This document shows, piece after piece, positions 26,081 to 34,700 of a DNA stretch of 64,000 nt (its first letter is position 1; each line of letters begins with the position of its first letter). Both the position numbers and the translations under genes were made by a program. Under the pieces are notes generated by a model. It had not been told where the DNA came from and made no database searches. It saw only the letters and a list, made by a program, of their open reading frames with translations. The stretch comes from Maliibacterium massiliense (GTDB lineage Bacteria > Bacillota > Clostridia > Christensenellales > Maliibacteriaceae): the NCBI RefSeq assembly GCF_900604345.1, contig NZ_LR026983.1:1922001-1986000 (forward strand), in the 5' to 3' direction.

Positions 26081-26113
26081 AAAAAGCTGCCGACAATAGT
26101 CGGCAGCCTTTTG
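26081..26113 (+). terminator. Terminator behind the tandem repeats
   Basis: AAAAAGCTGCCGAC, loop AATA, GTCGGCAGCCTTTT. It would stop any tRNA transcript that passes the two repeats. Confidence 0.85.
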
Positions 26114-26385
26114 TGATGCCTGCATTTATGAAGACTTGGATTGGGAGAAAGAAGCTCGATACTTGCATTCGATTTCAAATATGCATGATAGGGTTTAAAA
26201 ACCAACTTAATGCTATCATGCCACCAACGGCCTGCTAAATTGTAACGGGCAGTTTTTGCGCTTTTCAACGGACGGTTTAGAAAATTTTCTGACGATTTGT
26301 AATCAAGTATGCAATCTAAATAATCCTCCCGCCGAACCATGCGTTTTGTGCACGAATAGGATGGAGAAAACGTTCCAAAAAGGAA
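26114..26385. other. AT-rich intergenic stretch with a nested inverted repeat
   Basis: No gene is supported here. GCATGATAG (26183-26191) pairs with CTATCATGC (26213-26221), and GGTTT/AAACC (26192-26203) forms a second hairpin inside it. It could be an operator or a small RNA structure for the diguanylate cyclase gene; nothing else is recognised. Confidence 0.4.
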
Positions 26386-27612
26386 GTGCAAAAATTGCTT
26401 ACCTCACTGCATCGGGTGCTCTTTGCCTTGGCCAGTGGTATCTGCCTGGCAGTTTACAATATACGCGCGTACGCTTACTGCAAGGGCATCCTCAAACCCA
26501 CGCACAGCGGAAAATTCGGCGTCGTCGCCGCGCTGGCCATCAACGAACTGGCCCTTGCGTTTTCCCTGTGCTGCGCGCTGCCTACGGTGTTGAGCCTGAT
26601 CATCATCTACTTTGCTGTATTGCTGCAGTTTATATATCTGTTCCAAGGCGACCTGGTCTCCGCGGTCTTTGGGAGCGGCACCATCATGTTCCACATCATG
26701 AATGTCAAAATGATCGTCACCTCGATCTTTATCCTCATATACCGCGTTCCCTCTTACGACGCGTTTCGAGAGAGCGGGCTGTACCTCTTTTGCGCGTTTG
26801 TCACGATCCTGGTACTGCTGGTCAGCCTGGAGATCTTTCAAAGGGTCATCAACCTCTCCATGGTTCAGACGCTGATGAGAAACCGCGGCCAACTGCGCTT
26901 TGCCACCAGCTCCATGATGCTGATTAACATCTATCTGTTGATGCTGGGCGTCGCCTATGCGCAACAGGCTTACTCCAGCCTGGCGGGCGGGTTTTTGCTG
27001 CCCACGGCGCTGCTGCTGTTCGGCGCCTTTTACACATCCTTTCGCCATGCGATCAATATGAGCCTGATGGCGGAAAGGGAGCTGCGCTCCAAAAGGCTGG
27101 AAGAGCAACTGCAGGCGACGCGGGAGGACGTGCAGGAGCTGCAGACGTTTGCCTTTACCGATACGCTCACCGCTGTGCACAACCGCCGCTTCGGCCTGGA
27201 AGAGCTCAACCGGCTCATCGAAAAGCAGGCGGTTTTTTGCCTGTGCTTTCTGGATATTGACCGCCTCAAATATGTCAACGATACGTTTGGCCATGCGGAG
27301 GGAGACCGCTATATTCTCGATGTTGTCAAAGTGCTCTCCGGCGCGTGCAGAAAGGAGGATATCCTCAGCCACATGGGAGGGGACGAGTTTATGCTCCTTC
27401 TGCCGGGCATCCCCTATCGGGTGGCGGCGGAGCGCATGCAGGGCATCCGCCAGACGGTTTTGCGCATTCCCTCCACCTACCATCCCTCCATCAGCTATGG
27501 CATTGTGGAGGTGGGGGCGGACGCGGGTTTGAGCGTCTCCCAGATACTGCGCGATGCAGATCAGCAGATGTACCAGTTCAAGCGGGCGCACCATATGGAC
27601 GCGCGCGTATGA
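26386..27612 (+). CDS. Membrane diguanylate cyclase (GGDEF protein)
   Basis: A 408-residue protein that should make cyclic di-GMP. Residues about 1-220 hold six or seven membrane segments, followed by a short coiled coil (about 225-250) and a GGDEF domain. The active site reads HMGGDEFMLLLPG. An inhibitory I-site (RKED) stands five residues before it, so product feedback is likely. The GTG start at 26386 has only a weak ribosome site (AAAGGA), so the exact start is uncertain. The membrane part matches no sensor family I can name. Confidence 0.88.
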   Translation: MQKLLTSLHRVLFALASGICLAVYNIRAYAYCKGILKPTHSGKFGVVAALAINELALAFSLCCALPTVLSLIIIYFAVLLQFIYLFQGDLVSAVFGSGTIMFHIMNVKMIVTSIFILIYRVPSYDAFRESGLYLFCAFVTILVLLVSLEIFQRVINLSMVQTLMRNRGQLRFATSSMMLINIYLLMLGVAYAQQAYSSLAGGFLLPTALLLFGAFYTSFRHAINMSLMAERELRSKRLEEQLQATREDVQELQTFAFTDTLTAVHNRRFGLEELNRLIEKQAVFCLCFLDIDRLKYVNDTFGHAEGDRYILDVVKVLSGACRKEDILSHMGGDEFMLLLPGIPYRVAAERMQGIRQTVLRIPSTYHPSISYGIVEVGADAGLSVSQILRDADQQMYQFKRAHHMDARV

Positions 27613-27770
27613 CGATGGAACTGTGCAAAAACGTAGAGCAGAGGGTTGCGCGCGCCACAAAGAGGGAGCCGGCGCGCGGGCGCTGTTTTAACCAGAGGCG
27701 GCCGCTTTCCTTTTGTGAGGCGTCATGTGGGGGGCCCGCAGAGGGAAAAGATGCATCTGCGCGCAACACA

Positions 27771-27810
27771 AAAACGCCCCAGACGCCAAGTACGCAGCCG
27801 GGGGCGCTTC
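27771..27810 (-). terminator. Terminator of the Lrp-family gene
   Basis: Minus strand: GCGCCCC, a loop of about 20 bases, GGGGCG, then TTTTTG. Moderate stem, good T-run. Confidence 0.6.
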
Positions 27811-27823
27811 TTTCAGTGCGCCG

Positions 27824-28282
27824 CTACAGCCGTAAGCCCTTGACATCCTTGATGCGCGATAAAATGATGCTGCAGCTGCTCTTTACCACGCCGGGCAAAG
27901 AGTCGATCACCTGCTGTATCAAGCGCTCCATCTCGTCACTGGAGGCTGCCACCGCGTGCACGTGCAGCTTGTTTCTTCCGGTGACACGGTAAATCTGCGT
28001 AATCGTTGCGTTGTTTTTCAGCAGCTCGATAACCTGCGCAAGCGCGTCGGGCAGCGTCTCAATCTCAAAATAACAGGACACCGCGCCGCTGATTTTCTGC
28101 GGATTGATGATGGTGGTGTACGCCTCGATTACGCCGCGCTGCTCCAGCGCCTGGATGCGCGCCCTGACAGCCACCCTGGATATGCCCACCTGCTGGCCGA
28201 TATCGGAATACGACATGCGCGCGTTGCCAATGAGCAGCTGGACGATTTTCTGGTCCAGCGCATCCAAGCCGTCTAAAAACAT
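27824..28282 (-). CDS. Lrp/AsnC-family transcriptional regulator
   Basis: 152 residues. The N-terminal helix-turn-helix reads LIGNARMSYSDIGQQVGISR; the C-terminal half is the RAM/ligand domain (VTGRNKLHVHAVAASSDEME). Such proteins sense amino acids and often control a neighbouring transporter. It is divergent from a MATE exporter across about 140 bases, so the exporter is the likely target. Confidence 0.92.
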   Translation of the reverse strand: MFLDGLDALDQKIVQLLIGNARMSYSDIGQQVGISRVAVRARIQALEQRGVIEAYTTIINPQKISGAVSCYFEIETLPDALAQVIELLKNNATITQIYRVTGRNKLHVHAVAASSDEMERLIQQVIDSLPGVVKSSCSIILSRIKDVKGLRL

Positions 28283-28345
28283 GGCTGCCGCCTCCCTCCG
28301 TTTTTTTCATTATAAGGAGAAAAAAGATGTAACGCAACCTGATGG

Positions 28346-28374
28346 TTGACTTTATGCGCTATGTTCGCTATAGT
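28346..28374 (+). promoter_or_regulatory. Promoter of the MATE exporter gene
   Basis: TTGACT at 28346-28351 and TATAGT at 28369-28374, spacer 17. Confidence 0.7.
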
Positions 28375-28421
28375 TTTTACTAAACGAAAGATATAACTTG
28401 CGAAAAGAAAGATGTGATGGC

Positions 28422-29786
28422 GTGAAAGGGGACCTGACCCAGGGGCCAGTCATGAAAACCATGCTGCGCTTTGCCGTGCCGATGATCATCGGCAACCTGC
28501 TGCAGCAGTGCTATAATGTGGCCGATACGCTGATTGTGGGGCGCTTTTTGGGGCCCAACGCGCTGGCGGCGGTGGGATCGTCGTTCACGCTGATGACGTT
28601 TCTGACCTCCATTTTGCTGGGGTTGTGCATGGGCAGCGGCGCGGTGTTTTCCATCCGCTTTGGGCAGCGGGACCAAGAAGGGCTCAAGGAGGGGATGTGC
28701 ACCTCTTTTGCGTTGATTGCCGCCATCACGCTGCTGCTCAACGTCCTCGCCTTTTTATTGATGGAGAGCATCCTGCGCTTTCTGCGGGTGCCGGCGGAGG
28801 TGCAGGGGCTGATGCGGGAATACCTACGCGTCATCTTCTGCGGGATTGCCGCCACGTTTTTGTACAACTACTTTGCCTCGCTGTTGCGCGCAGTGGGCAA
28901 TTCCGCGGTGCCGCTGCTCTTTTTGGCTGTCTCGGCAGTGCTCAACATTGCGCTGGACCTGTGGTTTGTGCTGGGCCTGGCGCGTGGCGTGGCGGGGGCG
29001 GCGGAGGCCACGGTGATCGCGCAGTATGTCTCGGGCGTGGGCATTGCCCTCTACACGTGGACACGCTGTGCGCACCTGCGCCCGGGGCGAAGGCACATGC
29101 GCCTGCGCTGGGCGTGCGTGCGGGAGATATCGGGGTTCTCCGTGCTGACGTGCGTGCAGCAATCAGTGATGAATCTGGGCATTTTGATGGTGCAGGGGCT
29201 GGTCAACAGCTTCGGGTCCACCGTCATGGCCGCGTTTGCCGCGGCGGTGAAGATCGACGCCTTCGCCTATATGCCGCTGCAGGACTTCGGCAACGCGTTT
29301 TCCACCTTTATTGCGCAGAACTATGGCGCGGGCAAGGTGGAACGCATCCGCGCCGGCCTCAAGGGGGGCGTGTTGAGCGCGCTTGCGTTCTGCGTGGCGA
29401 TTTCCGCTGCGGTATGCGCGCTGGCGCGTCCGCTGATGTTGCTCTTTGTAGAGGCGGGTGAAACCGCCATTGTTGCCGAGGGCGTCCGCTACTTGCACAT
29501 TGAGGGCGCCTTCTACTGTGGGATCGGCTGCCTGTTTTTGCTCTATGGCCTCTACCGCGCGCTGGGGAAGCCGGGCATGTCGGTGGTGCTCACCATCATC
29601 TCGCTGGGCACGCGCGTGGCGCTGGCCTATATCCTCTCCGCCACGCCTGCCTTTGGCGTGGCGGGCATCTGGTGGTCGGTGCCCATCGGCTGGGTGCTGG
29701 CCGATGTGGTGGGGTTGCTGTACTACGCATCGCGCAAAAGAAAGCTGTTTTCCGGCATGCGCGCGCCGCTGCAGCGCACGGCATAA
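28422..29786 (+). CDS. MATE-family efflux transporter
   Basis: A 454-residue cation-coupled exporter with twelve hydrophobic segments. GTG at 28422 is preferred, since the family N-terminus KGDLTQGPVMKTMLRFAVP follows directly; a TTG 24 bases upstream is the alternative. NLLQQCYNVADTLIVGRFLG is the conserved first membrane pair of the DinF/NorM-like bacterial group. Exported compound unknown. Divergent from an Lrp-type regulator and followed by a terminator. Confidence 0.92.
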   Translation: MKGDLTQGPVMKTMLRFAVPMIIGNLLQQCYNVADTLIVGRFLGPNALAAVGSSFTLMTFLTSILLGLCMGSGAVFSIRFGQRDQEGLKEGMCTSFALIAAITLLLNVLAFLLMESILRFLRVPAEVQGLMREYLRVIFCGIAATFLYNYFASLLRAVGNSAVPLLFLAVSAVLNIALDLWFVLGLARGVAGAAEATVIAQYVSGVGIALYTWTRCAHLRPGRRHMRLRWACVREISGFSVLTCVQQSVMNLGILMVQGLVNSFGSTVMAAFAAAVKIDAFAYMPLQDFGNAFSTFIAQNYGAGKVERIRAGLKGGVLSALAFCVAISAAVCALARPLMLLFVEAGETAIVAEGVRYLHIEGAFYCGIGCLFLLYGLYRALGKPGMSVVLTIISLGTRVALAYILSATPAFGVAGIWWSVPIGWVLADVVGLLYYASRKRKLFSGMRAPLQRTA

Positions 29787-29794
29787 ATGGATGG

Positions 29795-29832
29795 CGCCGC
29801 CGGCATCCTTGGGGACGCTGGCGGCGTTTTTT
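29795..29832 (+). terminator. Terminator after the MATE gene
   Basis: CGCCGCCGGC pairs with GCTGGCGGCG, followed by TTTTTT. Confidence 0.88.
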
Positions 29833-29979
29833 GTGCCTGCATGCAGAAAAAAAGAGGCGCTCTTCCTATGTACCCGCGGGTGGATATGCTATGCTAAACG
29901 AAGAAAACATTTAAAAATGTGCGCGAAACCTGTCACACACAATGCACGCGCCCGTCTAATTATATAGGAGGTGCAAAAA

Positions 29980-30837
29980 ATGCATACGAACGACGAAAAA
30001 ATGCTGCTGGCTGCCGCGGTTGCGGGCGACCAGGCCGCACTGGAGACGCTGCTTGGCAGTGTGCAGGATATGGTATTCAACCTGTCGCTGCGCATGCTGG
30101 GCATGGTACATGACGCGCAGGACGCCACCCAAGAGATTCTCATCAAGGTATTGACGCATCTGGGCGCCTTCCGCGGGGAGAGCCGCTTTTCCACATGGGT
30201 GTTCCGCATTGCGGTCAATCACCTGCGTAGCTACAAAAAAGGGATGTTTGCCCAGCGCCCGCTGAGCTTTGAGGTCTACGGCGAGGACATTGCATCAGGC
30301 CGGGAGCAGGATGTGCCGGATATGAGCGGCGGGGTCAGCCAGGCACTGCTGGAGCGCGAGCTGAAACTCTCCTGCAGCAACGTTATGCTCCAGTGCCTGG
30401 ACGCGGAGAGCCGCTGTATCTATATCCTGGGCACGATGTTCCGGCTGGATAGCCGCGTCGCTGCGGAAATCCTCGATATTACGCCCGAGGCTTACCGCCA
30501 GCGCCTCTCGCGCGTCCGCAAGAAGATGGCCGCGTTTTTAAGCAAATACTGCGGCCTGAGCGGCACGGGCATGTGCAGCTGCAAGCGCAGGGTCAACTAT
30601 GCCATCGTCAGCCACCGCATCGATCCGGCACATTTGGATTTTCAGGCGCTGCCGGTGGCACGCTACGAAGAGATCGTCTCCTGTACGGACGCCATGGAGG
30701 ATTTAGACGGGCTCTCGCAGATTTTTGCGGACTTCCCCGCATACCGCGCACCGCAGCATGTGGCGGCGTGGATCCGCACCGTGATCGCGTCAGAGAGCTT
30801 TACCACCGCAACCCAGAGACAGGAGGAATGGCAATGA
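29980..30837 (+). CDS. ECF-like sigma-70 family factor with C-terminal extension
   Basis: 285 residues. Region 2 includes VQDMVFNLSLRMLGMVHDAQ and the -10-binding helix RFSTWVFRIAVNHLRSYKK. Region 4 is in ILDITPEAYRQRLSRVRKKM. About 90 further residues follow, starting with a Cys-containing GMCSCKRRVNYAI and without a clear domain; ordinary ECF factors lack this. ATG at 29980 is preceded by TAGGAGGT with ideal spacing; a GTG 9 bases upstream sits in the ribosome site. No anti-sigma gene is adjacent. Overlaps the next gene by 4 bases. Confidence 0.85.
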   Translation: MHTNDEKMLLAAAVAGDQAALETLLGSVQDMVFNLSLRMLGMVHDAQDATQEILIKVLTHLGAFRGESRFSTWVFRIAVNHLRSYKKGMFAQRPLSFEVYGEDIASGREQDVPDMSGGVSQALLERELKLSCSNVMLQCLDAESRCIYILGTMFRLDSRVAAEILDITPEAYRQRLSRVRKKMAAFLSKYCGLSGTGMCSCKRRVNYAIVSHRIDPAHLDFQALPVARYEEIVSCTDAMEDLDGLSQIFADFPAYRAPQHVAAWIRTVIASESFTTATQRQEEWQ

Positions 30838-31523
30838 ACCCCAACGATATGCGCGATATGCTGGCGTATCTCAGCGCGCTGGAGCAGCACAACCAGCGGG
30901 AGTGGTTTCACCAGAACAAGACTTGGTACAAGCAGGCGGGCGCGTCCTTTGAGGCGCTGGTGGCGGCGCTGATGGAGATGCTCCGCGCGCGCGACGGCAG
31001 CATCCCTGCTGCCGACCCCAAAACACTGACCTTCAAGCTGATGCGCGATACGCGCTTTAGCCATGATAAATCCCCGTACAACCCCACGTTCCGCGCCCAT
31101 ATCGGGCCGCAGGGCAAGCTGCCCATTCCGGTGGGCTACTACATCATGATCCGGCCGGGGGACCGCTCGTTTCTGGGGGGCGGCCTGTTTGCGGACATGT
31201 TCAAGGACGCCACCGCGATGGTGCGCGCGCACATTGCCGCGCATGGGGACGATTGGCAGCGCATCATTTCCGCGCCGGATTTTGCGGCGCATTTCACCGT
31301 GGCGGGAACGGCGCTGAAAAAAGTGCCGGCGGGCTATGACGTCGCACATCCCCAGGCGGCGTACCTCAGGCATAAAAGCTGGTACCTGGAGTATCCAGTC
31401 ACGGACGCGCAGCTGTGCGCGCCGGACTTTGTGGCCAATGCTGCAAAGGTATTTGCACAGATGCAGCCCTTCAATGCGTTCTTAAACGAGGCGTTGGTTG
31501 GCTTTCAAATGCCGACGCGATAA
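30834..31523 (+). CDS. DUF2461 domain protein
   Basis: 229 residues of the TIGR02453/DUF2461 family: NQREWFHQNKTWYKQA near the start, then RDTRFSHDKSPYNPTFRAHI and PGDRSFLGGGLF. Widespread, function unknown. ATG at 30834 overlaps the sigma-factor stop (ATGA) and has AGGAGG 7 bases upstream, so it is coupled to the sigma gene; an ATG 6 bases earlier is too close to the ribosome site. A terminator ends the unit. Confidence 0.9.
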   Translation: MNPNDMRDMLAYLSALEQHNQREWFHQNKTWYKQAGASFEALVAALMEMLRARDGSIPAADPKTLTFKLMRDTRFSHDKSPYNPTFRAHIGPQGKLPIPVGYYIMIRPGDRSFLGGGLFADMFKDATAMVRAHIAAHGDDWQRIISAPDFAAHFTVAGTALKKVPAGYDVAHPQAAYLRHKSWYLEYPVTDAQLCAPDFVANAAKVFAQMQPFNAFLNEALVGFQMPTR

Positions 31524-31542
31524 TATAGAAATATAAAAGCTT

Positions 31543-31577
31543 AAAGAGGCGCGCGGCATCCTGCCGCGCGCCTCTTT
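31543..31577 (+). terminator. Terminator of the sigma factor-DUF2461 unit
   Basis: AAAGAGGCGCGCGGC, loop ATCCT, GCCGCGCGCCTCTTT. Long perfect stem, short T-run. Confidence 0.8.
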
Positions 31578-31618
31578 GGCAAATAACGACAAAAATGTGT
31601 CAAAATGATTCAAATATC

Positions 31619-31647
31619 TTGCAAAAGAACATACATCTTGCTATGCT
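31619..31647 (+). promoter_or_regulatory. Probable promoter of the Rhs toxin gene
   Basis: TTGCAA at 31619-31624 and TATGCT at 31642-31647, spacer 17, about 135 bases before the start codon. Confidence 0.55.
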
Positions 31648-31781
31648 CAAAACAAGTTACGCGATCGTAGACGTTATCATATTTTCAAACACACAAAAAA
31701 TAGTATGCAGGCACCGTCCGGACCGCCCCAAAGCCTTTTTGCACGCCGCCGCTTCTTTGCCGGGGAAAAGGAGTTATTGTC

Positions 31782-34700
31782 ATGTTCAAATGCTGGCACA
31801 AGTTTTTTGTGGTACCTTTGCTTGTCTTATCATTGATTGCGCTGAGTATGCCCATGCGGGAGATATGGGCGGCGCCACAGGTGCCCATTCCCACGCCGGA
31901 ACCGTCACCGCCGCACGATGTCGTGACCGAAAACGGCGTGTCCCGCAGCGCAGAGGCGGCATCTGTACATACGGAGGCGGTGCAGCAGGAGGACGTCATG
32001 GGGGAGGACGTGAGCAAGCGCGACACGTTTTCCAAAGAATTTGTCCTCAAAAACGGTATGCGTGCCAGAATGATCTCCAGCACGCCCCTGCACTACCAGC
32101 AGGGTGCGCGCTGGGAGGCGTATGACAACACGCTGCAGGAGATCAAGCAGAACGGTAAGACGCAAAAATGGGTCAATAAAAAGAATCCCACGCGCATCGA
32201 GCTGCCTGCGGGTGTTTCGCAGGCCGAGGAGATCGTGCTTGCGCGCGACGGAAAGCGGGTCGCACTGCAGCTGCAAGGCGTGCAGCAGGGTAAGGGCCAG
32301 GGCGCGCAGAAGCGCATGGAAAACGCGCTGGCCAAGGGATTGGGCAGCGCGCAGAAAAAAATGCAGCAGCAGGACAAGTCCAAAGCGGGCATGCGATACA
32401 GTAATGTCTGGAAGGACATCGATATCGAATACGAGCTGGTGGGCGAGGCGCTTAAGGAGAATATCATTCTGCAGAAGAAGCAGCAGAAGAACCTGACGCT
32501 GCGCTACCGGCTGAACCTGGAGGGCTTGCGCCCGCAGGTGGAGAAGGACGGCAGCATTCTGCTGTTTGACAGCGCGCAAAAGCAGGAGGACGCCGCGCCT
32601 GTTTTTGTGCTGCCCGCGCCCTGGATGATAGACCAGCAGGGCGAGACAAGCTATGATATCGCTGTGGCGCTCACGCCAAAAACGCAGCGCGCGCTGACGC
32701 TGCAGCAGGGCGGGGACAACCTGCAGGACGATGCGCAGGAGGATCAGCCGCAGGACAACCTGCAGGAGGAGCCGCAGACAAACGCGCCGCAGGCGCAGCA
32801 GCCATCCGGTGAGACGGAGCAGGACCCTTCGCAGCAGGAGGAACCGGTGCCACAGGATCCGACGCCCTCTTCAGTGGAACAGCAGGAACCGGGCGAAGTG
32901 CCGCAGCCGGGCGCATCTGCGCCAACGGATCCCCGGCCATCTGCGCCTCAGGCGGAAACCACCGCGCTGCAGCAGCCCGTCGCCAGTCCCGCACAGATGG
33001 ATGTGACGGCGCAGGCCCCCGCGCAGCAGGGAGAGGACGACGTGCCGCCGCAGGATACGCCGCCGCAGGATGTGCCTGCTGGCACGGCGCAGGCGGATGC
33101 ACAGCAGCTGGAGCCGTCTCAAGACGCCATCTGGGAGATTGTCTACACCCCGCAGGACGCGTGGCTGCGCGATTCCGCGCGCGTCTATCCGGTTGTGATC
33201 GATCCGGTCATCATGGCCAACCGCTCCGCCGTCAATGTGCATGATAATGAGCTGCGCTACCGCTACCCCGATCAGAACACCAAACTGGTGGGTTCCATGG
33301 CGGTGGGCTGGCGCGAGGCTTACCACAGCATGCGCTTTTTGGTCAAGTTTAACGAGCTGCCCAAGCTGGAGGCGGCGGATATTGTGGTCAACGCGCAGAT
33401 CAACCTCTACAAGCCGCTGGACAGCAGCACGGATATGCCGGTATCTGTCCACAAGCTTAACGCCAACTGGAACACCGACACCGTCACCTGGAACAACCAG
33501 CCGCCGCACAACTCCATCGCCGAGGATATCAGGATGGTGAAAAACGCGGGGTGGCATACGTGGGATATCACATCCATCGCGCGCGACTGGTACACGGTAT
33601 CGGATAACCGCGGGATGCTGTTCCGCGCGGTTGGGGCCTATGAGGGGACGCCGCCGGACAATTTCCGGCAGTTCTACGCATCGGACTATTCCGCCAGCGC
33701 CTCGCCGTATCTTTATATCTACTACATCAACAATTGCGGCTTGGAGCCGTACTGGGACACCCATACGCAGGATATGGGGCGCTCGGGCACGCTGCACGTC
33801 AACGATTTCACCGGCAACCTGATCTATACCCATGAGGATATCGGCTACGGCGGCAGCCGCATGCCGGTATCGATTCGCCACATCTACAACGCCAATGACA
33901 AGAACAACAATATGTTTTCGCTGGGGCCGGGCTTCCGCACCAATTACCACCAGCGCGTCACGCCGGTGACCATCGACGGCACCCAGTATTACAAATGGGA
34001 GGATGAGGACGGCACACGCCAGTATTTCAAGTTAAAGGATGGCGCATACAAGGATGAGATGGACCAGGGCTTCACCCTGACGCTCAACCAGGGAGGGTAT
34101 GCCTACACCATCACAGGCAAGTACGGCGACAAACTGCGCTTTGACGGGGCAGGCAGGCTCGTGCGGCTGGAGGATAACCAGCAGAGCGTATCGAGCGCCG
34201 TCGTTACATACAGGACGAGCGGCAACACAAACGCGATCGACCGCATCACCGACGGCGCAGGACGCGTGTACCGCTTTGAGTACAACGCGGGCGGCGGGCA
34301 TCTTTCCGCGATCAAATACTACGGCACCGGCAGCACGGTGCTGGATTCCGTCAGCTTTGCCACGTCAAACAGCAGCAATTTAACGAGCATCACCTACAAT
34401 GACGGGGTCACCACCTACATCGATTATCATTCCAACACGCAGTACCCAACGCCGCATGGGAACCAGTTAGGACGGATATATAATAATAGTGAGAGCTTCT
34501 ATGTTTATATTGATTATAACAACTATAACGCGCCCTTCTTCCCGGCGCGCGTTGCCGCCATCCGCCAGTGCCCTGGCGATGTGCAGAAGGCATCGATGTC
34601 CATCAGCTACCAGAACAACCAGACCACCTTTACGGATCATCGCGGCAGGCAGGAGATCAAGCAGTTTAATTACTATGGCAACACCACTTCGGTGCGCGAT

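Noticed and set aside
25942..26391. 149-codon minus-strand frame across the tandem repeats
   Set aside because: It runs through hairpin repeats and a terminator, has no ribosome site and no domain; best read as translated structured repeat.
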